Part shown: in pieces, positions 7,718-16,302 of the stretch
Layout: each line of letters starts with the position of its first letter
Position numbering within the stretch: the first letter of the stretch is position 1
NCBI RefSeq assembly: GCF_000519085.1
Contig: NZ_KI912577.1
Location: 1,489,688 to 1,551,265 of the forward strand
Direction: 5' to 3'
Origin: Methylobacterium sp. 10
GTDB taxonomy: Bacteria; Pseudomonadota; Alphaproteobacteria; Rhizobiales; Beijerinckiaceae
Length of the DNA stretch: 61,578 nucleotides
Notes under the pieces: generated by a model
Databases searched by the model: none
What the model was told of the DNA's origin: nothing
The model's input: only the letters and a program-made list of their open reading frames with translations
Translations under genes and position numbers: made by a program

Positions 7718-10700
7718 TCAGTTCCCTGACACGAAGCCCGAGAGCGGCGCGACCAGGGTGCAGCACACCCCTTCCGGTGGGTACCGGAGTTCGACCTGCC
7801 CACCGACCGCTCCAGCCAGCCCACGCTCGATGAGCCGCGAGCCGAAGCCGATGCGTGTCGGGGCGACGACCGTCGGCCCACCGTTCTCCTGCCAGTCTAA
7901 ATGGACCGTGCCAGCCTCGGCATCGATGCTCCAGGTCAGCGCAATGCGGCCTTCCGGTACGCTGAGGGCACCGTACTTGGCGGCGTTGGTGGCAAGCTCA
8001 TGCACCATCAGCGCCAGGGAGAGGGCAGCGTGCGAACCACATGGTACGACCGGCCCCTCTAGATCGAAGCGACGTCGCTCGGGGTCGTCGTGCAAGGTGA
8101 GGGCATTCTGAACCACGGTGCGGATGTCGGTGGTCTGACTCTCGCCCTCGCCGTTCATCAGGATGTCGTGCGCCTTGCCGAGGGCGAGGAGGCGGGCGAC
8201 CAGGACCTCCTTGGCTGACTCGATGTCGCTTGCGCCGCGAAGTGTCTGGGTCGCGATGGCCTGCACCATGGCCAGCGTGTTCTTCATTCGGTGAGAAAGC
8301 TCGTGGTTCAGGAGTTGTTGCTGCTCCTCGGCACGGACGCGCGCCACCGCCGCCTCGACCCGGTCGGCCACAGCGCGCAGGAAGGCGAGCTCCTCCGGGG
8401 TCCAGTGCCGCGGGAAGCAGTCATGGACGAAGAGCAGGGCCACGGTACGCCCACGTTCAAGCACCGGCATGTTGATCAAGCTGGCAATGTCGATGGCCTG
8501 CAGGGCTTTTAGGTTCGCGGCGGTGCGTGGGTCCGTGGCCACGTTCGACACGACGACCGCCTCGCCCTCCATCAGGTCGGAACGCAGGTCGCCGTAATCC
8601 TCGAAGCGGTGCCTGCCGGCGATGCTGCTCAGTCCCGGGGCGGTCCAGTCCGGTTCCACGACGACATCGTCCGCGGCGACGTCGAGGCGTCCGAACCCGA
8701 CCCGCCCAGCCTTCAGCGTCCGACCAACCACGCCGGCCGCCATCAGGGTCATTTCGGGGATGCGCATGAGGTCGCGCAGGCGGTCGCCGAGCTCCAACAG
8801 TGCGGACTTGCGCCGCTCCTCCGCCTCGCGGGCACGTTCGGCAAGGAACCGCTCGGTCACCTCCAGGAAAAGCACGGCGAAGGTGTCGTCAGTGAGCTTG
8901 TGCACTCGGCCTTCGTACCAACGATCCAGGGTCCCAACCTGGCGGGTGAAGGTGGCGGAGCGGCCCGTCCCGACCACGTCGGCGAATTCCCGGACCCACT
9001 CGTCCTCGATCCCCGGGAAAACCTCGCGGATCGTGCGGCCCACCACGCTGTCGCTCGCCACACCGACGAGTTCGCCCCAGGCCCGGTTGACCTCCTCGTA
9101 GCGCCAGTCGGTCACCTGTCCGCGGGCGTCGCGGATCACGCGGCCGAGGATGAAGCCCTCGCGAAGACGCTCGAAAAGACCGCGCCAATGACGCTCGCTC
9201 TCGGCCAACGCCTCCCGGGCCATGCGCTGCTCGGTGATGTCGCGTGACACCCCGGCGAACCGGACAAGGCGCCCCGCCCCGTCATGCTCCAACTCGCCAC
9301 GACGGGCGATCCAGCGGATCTCGCCGGTGTCAGGCCTTCGGATGCGATACTCGACATCGCGCGGGGCCTCGCCGCTGGCGCGGGAGTCGGCGGTCGAGAC
9401 GAACTGTGCATCCTCGGGGATGACCAATCGCTCGAAGGCGGTGGACGGATACGCCTCGCGCTCGGGCAGGCCGTAGAGACGGCAGAACTCCGGTGTCGGG
9501 TACAGCATGCCTTCGGCATCGACGTGGAACATGCCCACGCCCCCGGCTTCTTGGGCGCGCCGAAGGCGATCCTCGGTCTCGCGCAGCCGCTCGAAGCCGA
9601 GCCGTTGTTCGGTGCGATCCCGCAGGATCTTCATGAAGCCGATGGCGGCGCCGTCCTCGTCACGCAAGACCATCAGCTCGCCGTTTGCCCAGAAGCGGGT
9701 GCCGTCCCGCTTCAGATGCCATCGCTCGTCGCTGGCACGTCCCTCGGCGAGGGCGTCGCGCATCTCTTGTTCCGGGACGCCCGCCCTGCGGTCCTCCGGG
9801 GTGTAGAAGGCGTGGGTGGGCTTTCCGATCATCTCCTCGGGACGCCAACCAAGAATGGCGGTGGCGCCCTCGTTCCAGTCGGTCACGTTGGCGTCGAGGT
9901 CACGCAGGATGATGGCGTAATCGACGGCGCTATCGAACACCGCCTTGCGACGGCGCTCGCTCCGGGCGGCCTCCAGGTTGGCTGCGGCCTCCCCGGCCTC
10001 CGACAGCCCCGCCGAAACGGTGGCAGCGAAGAGTTGCGCCAGCCGTAGGTCGGCCTCGGTGAACGCATCGGGGCGGCTCGACTGCAGCTTGAGGACACCG
10101 ACGGGCTGGCCGGCGCGTCGCACCGGGATCAGCACGCAGGAGCGTAGGTGTAAAACCTCGATCAGGTCGCGCTTCACCCTGGCATCGACCAGTACGTCGG
10201 GTACCAGGCTCGGCTCGTTCCCCAGGAGGCAGGCTCCAGCGAGGCTACCCTTGAGGGGAACTCGCAACCCGGCATGTCGGAGAAGAGTGCCCTTTGAGGC
10301 GCGATAGACGAGTTCGTCGCCCTCGAGCATCTCGATAACGGCCCCTTCGGCATGCCGGACCGCGTCCAGAGCGCCGTTCGCGAGGGCGTCGAGGATGGCT
10401 GTTATGTCGCCGCGAGCAGCAGTCACCTCGGCCTGCGTGCGGATCAGACCGTCGCGCTGCTCGACGACCCGACGCTGGCTGGCTAAGGCCCGTCGCAGTT
10501 CCATCTGCGCCATGACCTGTCCAGCGAGAGCGCGCAGGGATTCGACTTGGACATGAGTCAGCCCGCCGGGCCTTGGCTTCCTGTCTATGACGCAAAGGCT
10601 GCCTAGAACCTTGCCTTCCGGGGTACGCAAGGGCGCCCCGGCGTAGAAGCGGATGCGGGGACCACCGGTCACGAGGGGGTTCCCCCGGGTGCGTGTGTCC

Positions 10701-10990
10701 TTTGTCAGGTCCGGGATCACGAGGAGGTCGAGTTCGGCGAGGACGTGCGCGCAGACTGAGGCGTTCAGGTCGGTCTCACAATCGGGGAAGCCGATGCGGG
10801 CCTTGAACCATTGGCGATTGCCGGCGACGAGGCTCACAAGGGCGACGGGTGTGCCGCAGATGTTGCGTGCGAGCAGGACGACGTCGTCGAACCCCTTCTC
10901 GGGCGCGGTGTCGAGGATGTCGTAGGCGTCGAGAGCTGCGAGGCGACCGGGGTCTTGAACGTCGGGCGCAATAAGCGGATCGGTGGTCAT
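7718..10990 (-). CDS. GAF/PAS multisensor HWE histidine kinase
   Basis: 1090 residues from ATG 10990, preceded by GAGAGAGGA; the frame extends upstream to 11227 without domain similarity. Order: GAF (about 20-170, with LGSLCVIDRKPR), a second GAF (about 200-350), three PAS domains (about 365-490, 500-620, 630-760, each ending in a DRTEQ, DITEQ or VTERF segment), a third GAF (about 770-890), and an HWE kinase core with SHRMKNTLAMVQA and MVHELATNAAKYGAL plus the W-x-E motif (LDWQENGGP). It has no membrane segment. It would integrate several cytoplasmic or diffusible cues. The ligands are not visible; no conserved haem or bilin site was identified. Confidence 0.87.
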   Translation of the reverse strand: MTTDPLIAPDVQDPGRLAALDAYDILDTAPEKGFDDVVLLARNICGTPVALVSLVAGNRQWFKARIGFPDCETDLNASVCAHVLAELDLLVIPDLTKDTRTRGNPLVTGGPRIRFYAGAPLRTPEGKVLGSLCVIDRKPRPGGLTHVQVESLRALAGQVMAQMELRRALASQRRVVEQRDGLIRTQAEVTAARGDITAILDALANGALDAVRHAEGAVIEMLEGDELVYRASKGTLLRHAGLRVPLKGSLAGACLLGNEPSLVPDVLVDARVKRDLIEVLHLRSCVLIPVRRAGQPVGVLKLQSSRPDAFTEADLRLAQLFAATVSAGLSEAGEAAANLEAARSERRRKAVFDSAVDYAIILRDLDANVTDWNEGATAILGWRPEEMIGKPTHAFYTPEDRRAGVPEQEMRDALAEGRASDERWHLKRDGTRFWANGELMVLRDEDGAAIGFMKILRDRTEQRLGFERLRETEDRLRRAQEAGGVGMFHVDAEGMLYPTPEFCRLYGLPEREAYPSTAFERLVIPEDAQFVSTADSRASGEAPRDVEYRIRRPDTGEIRWIARRGELEHDGAGRLVRFAGVSRDITEQRMAREALAESERHWRGLFERLREGFILGRVIRDARGQVTDWRYEEVNRAWGELVGVASDSVVGRTIREVFPGIEDEWVREFADVVGTGRSATFTRQVGTLDRWYEGRVHKLTDDTFAVLFLEVTERFLAERAREAEERRKSALLELGDRLRDLMRIPEMTLMAAGVVGRTLKAGRVGFGRLDVAADDVVVEPDWTAPGLSSIAGRHRFEDYGDLRSDLMEGEAVVVSNVATDPRTAANLKALQAIDIASLINMPVLERGRTVALLFVHDCFPRHWTPEELAFLRAVADRVEAAVARVRAEEQQQLLNHELSHRMKNTLAMVQAIATQTLRGASDIESAKEVLVARLLALGKAHDILMNGEGESQTTDIRTVVQNALTLHDDPERRRFDLEGPVVPCGSHAALSLALMVHELATNAAKYGALSVPEGRIALTWSIDAEAGTVHLDWQENGGPTVVAPTRIGFGSRLIERGLAGAVGGQVELRYPPEGVCCTLVAPLSGFVSGN

Positions 10991-11233
10991 CACCGGCGGT
11001 TCAATTTCCTCTCTCCGGGATGCCCCGCGCGTGTTCGATGGCTGGTCCCGAAGCATGGCCGACGAAGCTGCGATCAGCCTTAGCACACATCCGGTAGGCA
11101 GGGGGCGTATGTATGATAGACATCGACCCGCGGAGAGTACCGTCCAATCCGAACGAAATTGGGTGTCGTCTCGCTTCCCTAAGTGACGAATTTCGGATGG
11201 TCTGTTGAGAGTTGGGAGCAGGTACAATTACAA

Positions 11234-11332
11234 CGTCAGCTTCCATCCGGTGCTGCCCAGAAGCAGACTGACGGAAACCCACCCGACCCGGTCGTAGAAC
11301 GGACAGACGGGTGCCGACCCGACGCGGTCGTT
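11234..11332 (+). repeat. Dispersed intergenic repeat, type 2, copy 3 (fullest)
   Basis: The most complete copy: CTTCCAT, CTGCCCAGAAGCAGAC, then CCACCCGACCCGGTCGTAGA and ACGGGTGCCGACCCGA. It lies between two convergently placed kinase genes on the minus strand. Confidence 0.55.
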
Positions 11333-11410
11333 CAGGCCTCCGACTTTTATTCTTCAAATCGGACATTAGAGAGGGCACGATACTGACGCTGCTAGCCGGG
11401 TTCGCCTTTC

Positions 11411-13372
11411 TCATGCTGAGAGACCCTTCAGCCTTTCAGCCAAACTCGCCGATGCGAAATCGCCGCGATTGAGGATCTGGCTCGCGCCGCGAAGCTTGCT
11501 CCGGTCCTCCGACGAGAATTCTCGCCCCGTCAGCACGATCACTGGGATGTCCGAGCAGCCGGGCAGGGCTCGAACGCCCTCTAGAAAGCCGAAGCCGTCT
11601 AGGATGGGCATGTTCAGGTCCACGATCACGACGTCCGGCCTGGTATTCCCTGCGTGCTGCAGGCCTTCCTCGCCGTTCGCGGCTTCCACGACCGACCAGC
11701 CGTCCTCCTCCAGGGTGGAGCGCATCGCCATGCGGGTTACGGCCTCGTCCTCGACTAGCAGCACGGTGCCGCGCCGGTCCGTCTCAGCCAACCTGAACTG
11801 GTTGACGATCTTGCCAAACCGCGCCCAGTTGACCGGTTTCAGCATGTAGTCTGCGGCGCCGAGCGACGCTGCGAGATTGCGCTGATCGACGGACGTGACC
11901 ATCACGACCGGGATCGGCGCCAGCATTTCGTCCGACTTGATCTGGCTCAGCACTGACCAACCGTCCACACCCGGCATCATCACGTCCAACAGGATCGCCC
12001 GCGGCCGTAGCCTTCGAGCGAGATCGAGCCCGGCCCTGCCGTTCGTGGCTGTCTGAACTCGGAAGCCTTCGCGATGCAGGAAGCGCGTGGTGAGCGCGAG
12101 CTGGTCCGTATCGTCGTCGATGACCAGGATGACATCGTCTCCCACGCCGTCGTCGGCGACGACGTCTGGATCGGGCGAGGCTTGATCGTCGACGGGTGGA
12201 ACGAAGGTCGCCGGCACGGTGAACGTGAAGGTACTTCCCTGACCAGGCACGCTGGACACCGTGACGGTCCCCACGAGCATGTCGGCGAAGGCACGCGTGA
12301 GCGAAAGGCCAAGCCCCGTACCGCCGAAGTTGCGCGTCGTAGAGGCATCGGCCTGCTCGAAACGCCGGAACAGGCGCGACACCTGCTCAGCTGTCATACC
12401 AATTCCTGAATCCGCGACGGAGAACGAAAGCCGGTCGACGCCCGAGACATCCGTCATGCGCGAGGCGGCGAGGGTGATCGTCCCGCTCTCTGTGAACTTG
12501 GCTGCGTTGCTCAGGAAATTGAAGAGCACCTGCCGCGTCTTGGTCAGGTCGGAATGCATCCGGCCCAGCCCGGGCGCGAGCCGCATCTCCAGGGTGTTAC
12601 CCTTCTTGCCAACCAGCGTCGCCACCGAACCCGCAACGTCGCGCAGCATGTCCTCCACCGCGAAATCCTCGACGTAGACCTCCATCTTGCCGCTCTCGAC
12701 CTTAGAGAGGTCCAGCACGTCGTTGATGAGTCCGAGCAGATGACGGGCGTTGCGCTCGACCTTTCCAATATCGGCCACGAGGTCCGACGCCTCGCAGCCA
12801 TCTGCGATCTCCTCCCCCATCATCTCGCTGTAGCCGATGATTGCCGAAAGCGGGGTGCGGAGTTCATGGCTCATATTCGCCAGAAAATCGCTCTTCGCTG
12901 TGTTCGCCTGCTCGGCGGCTTCCTTGGCGGCCTCCGCCGCGGCATTGGCGCTGGTCAACGCCGCCTCTCTGTCCACGAGAATATGATTTGCTGCGTTGAG
13001 CCGCTCCAGCGTGGCTTCGTTCTGCACGACGGACCGGCGCAGGGCGTGGCAGACCCACACCATGGTCGCGCCGACCGCTACGTACTGACACAGCAGGGCG
13101 ACGTCGACGCCACCGAGTAACCTGTCGCGCGTGTAGAACCACGCGGCGATCAGAGTGGACAACGACAGCGCCAGCGTCCCTGCATGCCAGCCGAAAGCCA
13201 GGCTCACGACCAGGAGGACCGGAATGTACAACAGGAATGGTGCGACATAGGCCGGAGCAAGAAACCGAACGAAGGTCATGGCACCGACGAACAGTAGCGT
13301 GATGCCGTAGTCGACGATCGGTGAAGGACGTCGAAGGGCGACCGTCCCGATCAGTTTGTGCAAGCTGCTCAT
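11411..13372 (-). CDS. Membrane hybrid histidine kinase with two receiver domains
   Basis: 653 residues. The first 110 form several hydrophobic segments (GITLLFVGAMTFVRFL; FLLYIPVLLVVSLAFGW; VALLCQYVAVGATMVWV) like the DUF4118/MASE membrane sensors. A coiled linker rich in alanine and glutamate leads to HisKA (FLANMSHELRTPLSAIIGYS) and HATPase (NFLSNAAKFT, GGTGLGLSL). Two receivers follow: VILVIDDD to LDVMMPGVDGW, and VLLVEDEA to VDLNMPILDGFGF. The catalytic blocks all look intact. Two C-terminal receivers suggest internal phosphorelay with output through protein contact or a separate phosphotransfer protein, none of which is adjacent. It is transcribed away from rsbR at 13626. Confidence 0.88.
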   Translation of the reverse strand: MSSLHKLIGTVALRRPSPIVDYGITLLFVGAMTFVRFLAPAYVAPFLLYIPVLLVVSLAFGWHAGTLALSLSTLIAAWFYTRDRLLGGVDVALLCQYVAVGATMVWVCHALRRSVVQNEATLERLNAANHILVDREAALTSANAAAEAAKEAAEQANTAKSDFLANMSHELRTPLSAIIGYSEMMGEEIADGCEASDLVADIGKVERNARHLLGLINDVLDLSKVESGKMEVYVEDFAVEDMLRDVAGSVATLVGKKGNTLEMRLAPGLGRMHSDLTKTRQVLFNFLSNAAKFTESGTITLAASRMTDVSGVDRLSFSVADSGIGMTAEQVSRLFRRFEQADASTTRNFGGTGLGLSLTRAFADMLVGTVTVSSVPGQGSTFTFTVPATFVPPVDDQASPDPDVVADDGVGDDVILVIDDDTDQLALTTRFLHREGFRVQTATNGRAGLDLARRLRPRAILLDVMMPGVDGWSVLSQIKSDEMLAPIPVVMVTSVDQRNLAASLGAADYMLKPVNWARFGKIVNQFRLAETDRRGTVLLVEDEAVTRMAMRSTLEEDGWSVVEAANGEEGLQHAGNTRPDVVIVDLNMPILDGFGFLEGVRALPGCSDIPVIVLTGREFSSEDRSKLRGASQILNRGDFASASLAERLKGLSA

Positions 13373-13625
13373 GGGTAGTGAGTGTCACGACCCAGGTGCT
13401 TTGGAAAGCGAACGGGCGTCGCCACTGCCTGCCCTGGAGTGGAACGAATAAGGGCGCAAGCAGTCCGCTGCGGAGATCATTCTCGGCCGAGCTGGCCGAG
13501 CGCCTTTGACGCAAAGCCACCGCTCTCGTCCCTGGGATGAGCGTCCGCTTTTCCGGATTATCCTTCGGCTTTCGATATGCCGAGGACCCGGGTAGAAGCT
13601 CGAATATGACCGCGAGGAAGAATTG

Positions 13626-14504
13626 ATGAGCATGGACGGGGCTGGGGTCCTGAAAAGGACGCTGACGGAGGACGAGGCCGCCATCCTCGACGCCTGGAAC
13701 GCATCCCTCCAGGGGGGGACTTCCTTGCAGAGTGGCCGCATCCGCATGGCGGAGCTCCAGACCCAGGCCAAGGCGGTCTTCAGTCAGCTCAGGAACGCGA
13801 TCGTCTCGGGCGGGCTAGACGCAGACGGAGAACACTTCGTTCCATTGCGCGAAAGCCTCGCCGACATCTCGCGCTCGCGAGCGATCCAGGGGTTCACCCC
13901 TACTGACACTGCCAATTTCGTTTTCTCTCTCAAGGAGCCGATCTTTGAGGCACTGCGGCGCATGTCCGCCGCGGACGATTCAGGCTTTGCGGCAAGCGTC
14001 TTGGCGGCCGGAAAAATACTCGACCGGCTGGGGCTGCAGACCATGGAGGTGTTCCTGGCGAGCCGCGAGGAGGTGATCGGGCGACAGGGGCAGGAGATCG
14101 CCGAGCTTTCTACGCCGGTGGTACGCCTGTGGGACGGTATCCTAGCGCTACCCTTAATCGGCACCCTCGACAGTGCCCGCACCGGCGTCGTGATGGAGAA
14201 CCTTCTCCAAGCCATCGTCGATGAGGAGGCCGAGATCGCAATCATCGACATCACCGGGGTACCGACCGTCGACACGCTGGTGGCGCAGCACCTGCTTAAG
14301 ACCGTGGCCGCCGCCCGGCTGATGGGCGCGGACTGCATCGTATCCGGCATCAGGCCGCAGATCGCCCAGACGATGGTGCACTTGGGCGTCGAGCTCAACG
14401 TCGTCTCCAAGGCGACCCTGGCGGACGCGTTCGCCGTCGCCCTGAGGCGAACCGGCCGCAAGATCGTCCGCCAGCAGACGGCGTCGACGGAAGAGCGCCG
14501 CTGA
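13626..14504 (+). CDS. rsbR: RsbR-like stressosome scaffold (N-terminal sensor plus STAS)
   Basis: 292 residues from ATG 13626, preceded by GAGGAAG. The N-terminal 150 residues are helical like the RsbRD_N sensing module (TEDEAAILDAWNASL). The C-terminal STAS domain contains DITGVPTVDTLVAQHLL and SGIRPQIAQTMVHLGVEL. Threonines 217 and 249 stand near the positions phosphorylated by RsbT in Bacillus RsbR. In the known system RsbR and RsbS build a large complex that holds RsbT until stress. It is the first gene of a run of five genes with gaps or overlaps of a few bases. The signal sensed is unknown. Confidence 0.87.
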   Translation: MSMDGAGVLKRTLTEDEAAILDAWNASLQGGTSLQSGRIRMAELQTQAKAVFSQLRNAIVSGGLDADGEHFVPLRESLADISRSRAIQGFTPTDTANFVFSLKEPIFEALRRMSAADDSGFAASVLAAGKILDRLGLQTMEVFLASREEVIGRQGQEIAELSTPVVRLWDGILALPLIGTLDSARTGVVMENLLQAIVDEEAEIAIIDITGVPTVDTLVAQHLLKTVAAARLMGADCIVSGIRPQIAQTMVHLGVELNVVSKATLADAFAVALRRTGRKIVRQQTASTEERR

Positions 14505-14508
14505 GCCT

Positions 14509-14910
14509 ATGGACCGCATCCCGATCCTTAAGCTGGGTGGCGCCCTGATCGTCACCATCCAAGTCGACATGCAAGACCGCCTCGCCATCGCCCTGGAGGA
14601 GGACCTGTCGGCGATGATCGCACGCACCGGCGCCCGCGGCGTGCTCATCGAGATCTCGGCGCTGGAGATCGTCGATTCCTTCATCGGTCGCATGCTGGTG
14701 AGCATCGCCGCGGTCTCGCGCGTCCTCGACGCCGAAACGGTCGTGGCCGGGATGCGCCCGGCGGTCGCGATCACGCTGGTCGAACTCGGGCTGGAACTCA
14801 CCGGCATCCGGACTGCGCTCAACGTCGAGCGTGGCATGGCGATCATCCAGTCGCGGATCGCCGAGGAGGGCGAGGGTCACGGGGGCGACTGGGACCGTGA
14901 CGAAAGCTGA
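14509..14910 (+). CDS. rsbS: RsbS-like STAS antagonist
   Basis: 133 residues, a single STAS domain. IPILKLGGALIVTIQVDMQD opens the domain as in RsbS, and S57 in VDSFIGRM corresponds to the serine that RsbT phosphorylates in Bacillus (S59). The start is 4 bases after the rsbR stop codon. The last 20 residues are acidic and glycine-rich and fall outside the domain. The neighbours rsbR and rsbT make the assignment secure: together they give the scaffold and its kinase. Confidence 0.88.
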   Translation: MDRIPILKLGGALIVTIQVDMQDRLAIALEEDLSAMIARTGARGVLIEISALEIVDSFIGRMLVSIAAVSRVLDAETVVAGMRPAVAITLVELGLELTGIRTALNVERGMAIIQSRIAEEGEGHGGDWDRDES

Positions 14911-15295
14911 GACCCTTCCAATACGCTCGGGCGACGACGTGGTGCGCGTGCGCCAGCGGGTCCGCACGCTCTGCATCGAGATCGGTCTCGGCCTCGTCGA
15001 TCAGACCAAGTTCGTGACCGCGGCGAGCGAACTCGCCCGCAACACCCTGGATTACGGCGGCGGCGGGGATGTCCGCGCGGAGGTCGTGCAGACCGGGACG
15101 CGCAAGGGGCTTCGCCTCACGTTCGAGGACGAGGGACCCGGCATCGCCGACATCGAGCAGGCGCTGACGGACCACTTCACCTCTGGCGGCGGCCTCGGGC
15201 TCGGCCTGGGCGGAGCAAAGCGCCTCTCCAACGAGTTTCATATCGAGTCAACGCCCGGGGTCGGCACGCGCGTGACCGTCGTGCGCTGGAAGTGA
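14897..15295 (+). CDS. rsbT: RsbT-like serine/threonine kinase
   Basis: 132 residues from GTG 14897, overlapping rsbS by 14 bases; the frame upstream of this codon is rsbS read out of phase. It is a GHKL-type ATPase of the anti-sigma kinase family: N-box SELARNTLDYG (N49), G1 box DEGPGI (with D78, the same number as in Bacillus RsbT) and G2 box GGLGLGLGGAKRL. RsbT phosphorylates RsbR and RsbS, leaves the complex and activates a partner. In Bacillus that partner is the phosphatase RsbU; no RsbU is seen here, so the target is open. Confidence 0.88.
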   Translation: MTKAETLPIRSGDDVVRVRQRVRTLCIEIGLGLVDQTKFVTAASELARNTLDYGGGGDVRAEVVQTGTRKGLRLTFEDEGPGIADIEQALTDHFTSGGGLGLGLGGAKRLSNEFHIESTPGVGTRVTVVRWK

Positions 15296-16302
15296 ACATG
15301 GAGCGGGTTACCGTTACGGAAACGAGCCAAGTCGCCGAGGCGCGTCGGCGGGCGGTGGCGGTGGCCCAGACCAACGGCTTCGACGAGACCGCCGCCGGGC
15401 GGGTCGCCATCGTCGTCACCGAGCTCGCCACCAACATCGTCAAGTACGGCGTGCCGGGGGAGATCCTTGTCGGCACCTACGACGATAGTACCGGGGCGGG
15501 GCTGGAGATCCTCGCCCTCGACAAGGGCCCCGGCTTCACGGACCTCGGTTCCGCGATGCGCGACGGCCACTCCACCGGCGGCAGCGCCGGCGAAGGCCTC
15601 GGTGCGGTGCGCCGCCTCTCGGACGCCTTCGACATCGCGACGCGGCCGGGATCGGGCACCGCCGTGATCGCACGCCTTTCCGGGTCCCATCGGGCAGCCG
15701 CGACCGCCCTGACGGACTTGCCGGCCTACGGGGCCGTGACGGTGCCCTTGAGGGGCGAGATCGCGAACGGCGACGCCTGCGGCATCCGCAAGCGCGCCGA
15801 CGGCTGGACCGCCATCGTCGCGGACGGCCTCGGCCATGGACCGGAGGCTGCGAAGGCATCCGAGGAAGCCATGCGTGTGTTCGTGCGCCACTGGGACGCC
15901 GCTCCCGGCGCCATCCTGACCGCGGTGCATGCGGGCCTCAGGCACACCCGGGGCGGGGCAGTGTCCGTGGCGCGCTACGACCGCGACGTCGGCATCCTGA
16001 CCTTCGCGGGCGTCGGTAACGTCGGGGGCGCCGTGGTCGCCGCGACGGTGACCAAACGCACCGTCAGCCTCGCTGGAACGGCAGGGCATGCGGCCCGGCG
16101 CATCCAGGAGTTCGTCTATCCGATGCGGCCCGATGATCTTTTCGTCCTGTGCTCGGACGGGATCGCGACCGGATGGACCCTCGACGCCTATCCCGGCATC
16201 GCGGCGGCACACCCGTCGCTCGTGGCCGGGCTGATCTATCGCGACTTCGCCCGCGCCCGAGACGATGCCACCGTGCTCGTCGTGCGGGGGGAAGCGGCAT
16301 GA
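15292..16302 (+). CDS. HATPase-PP2C fusion, RsbX-like phosphatase
   Basis: 336 residues; GTG 15292 overlaps the rsbT stop codon (GTGA), with ATG 15298 an alternative. Residues 1-130 are a second anti-sigma-type ATPase domain (TELATNIVKYG, LDKGPGF, GGSAGEGLGAVRRL). From about 150 a PP2C/SpoIIE phosphatase follows, with the metal aspartates in VADGLGHGPEAAKAS and FVLCSDGI. In Bacillus RsbX is the free phosphatase that resets the stressosome. Position and the short PP2C form fit that role, while the fused kinase-like domain suggests it could also bind STAS partners directly. The stop overlaps the next start (ATGA). Confidence 0.83.
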   Translation: MNMERVTVTETSQVAEARRRAVAVAQTNGFDETAAGRVAIVVTELATNIVKYGVPGEILVGTYDDSTGAGLEILALDKGPGFTDLGSAMRDGHSTGGSAGEGLGAVRRLSDAFDIATRPGSGTAVIARLSGSHRAAATALTDLPAYGAVTVPLRGEIANGDACGIRKRADGWTAIVADGLGHGPEAAKASEEAMRVFVRHWDAAPGAILTAVHAGLRHTRGGAVSVARYDRDVGILTFAGVGNVGGAVVAATVTKRTVSLAGTAGHAARRIQEFVYPMRPDDLFVLCSDGIATGWTLDAYPGIAAAHPSLVAGLIYRDFARARDDATVLVVRGEAA

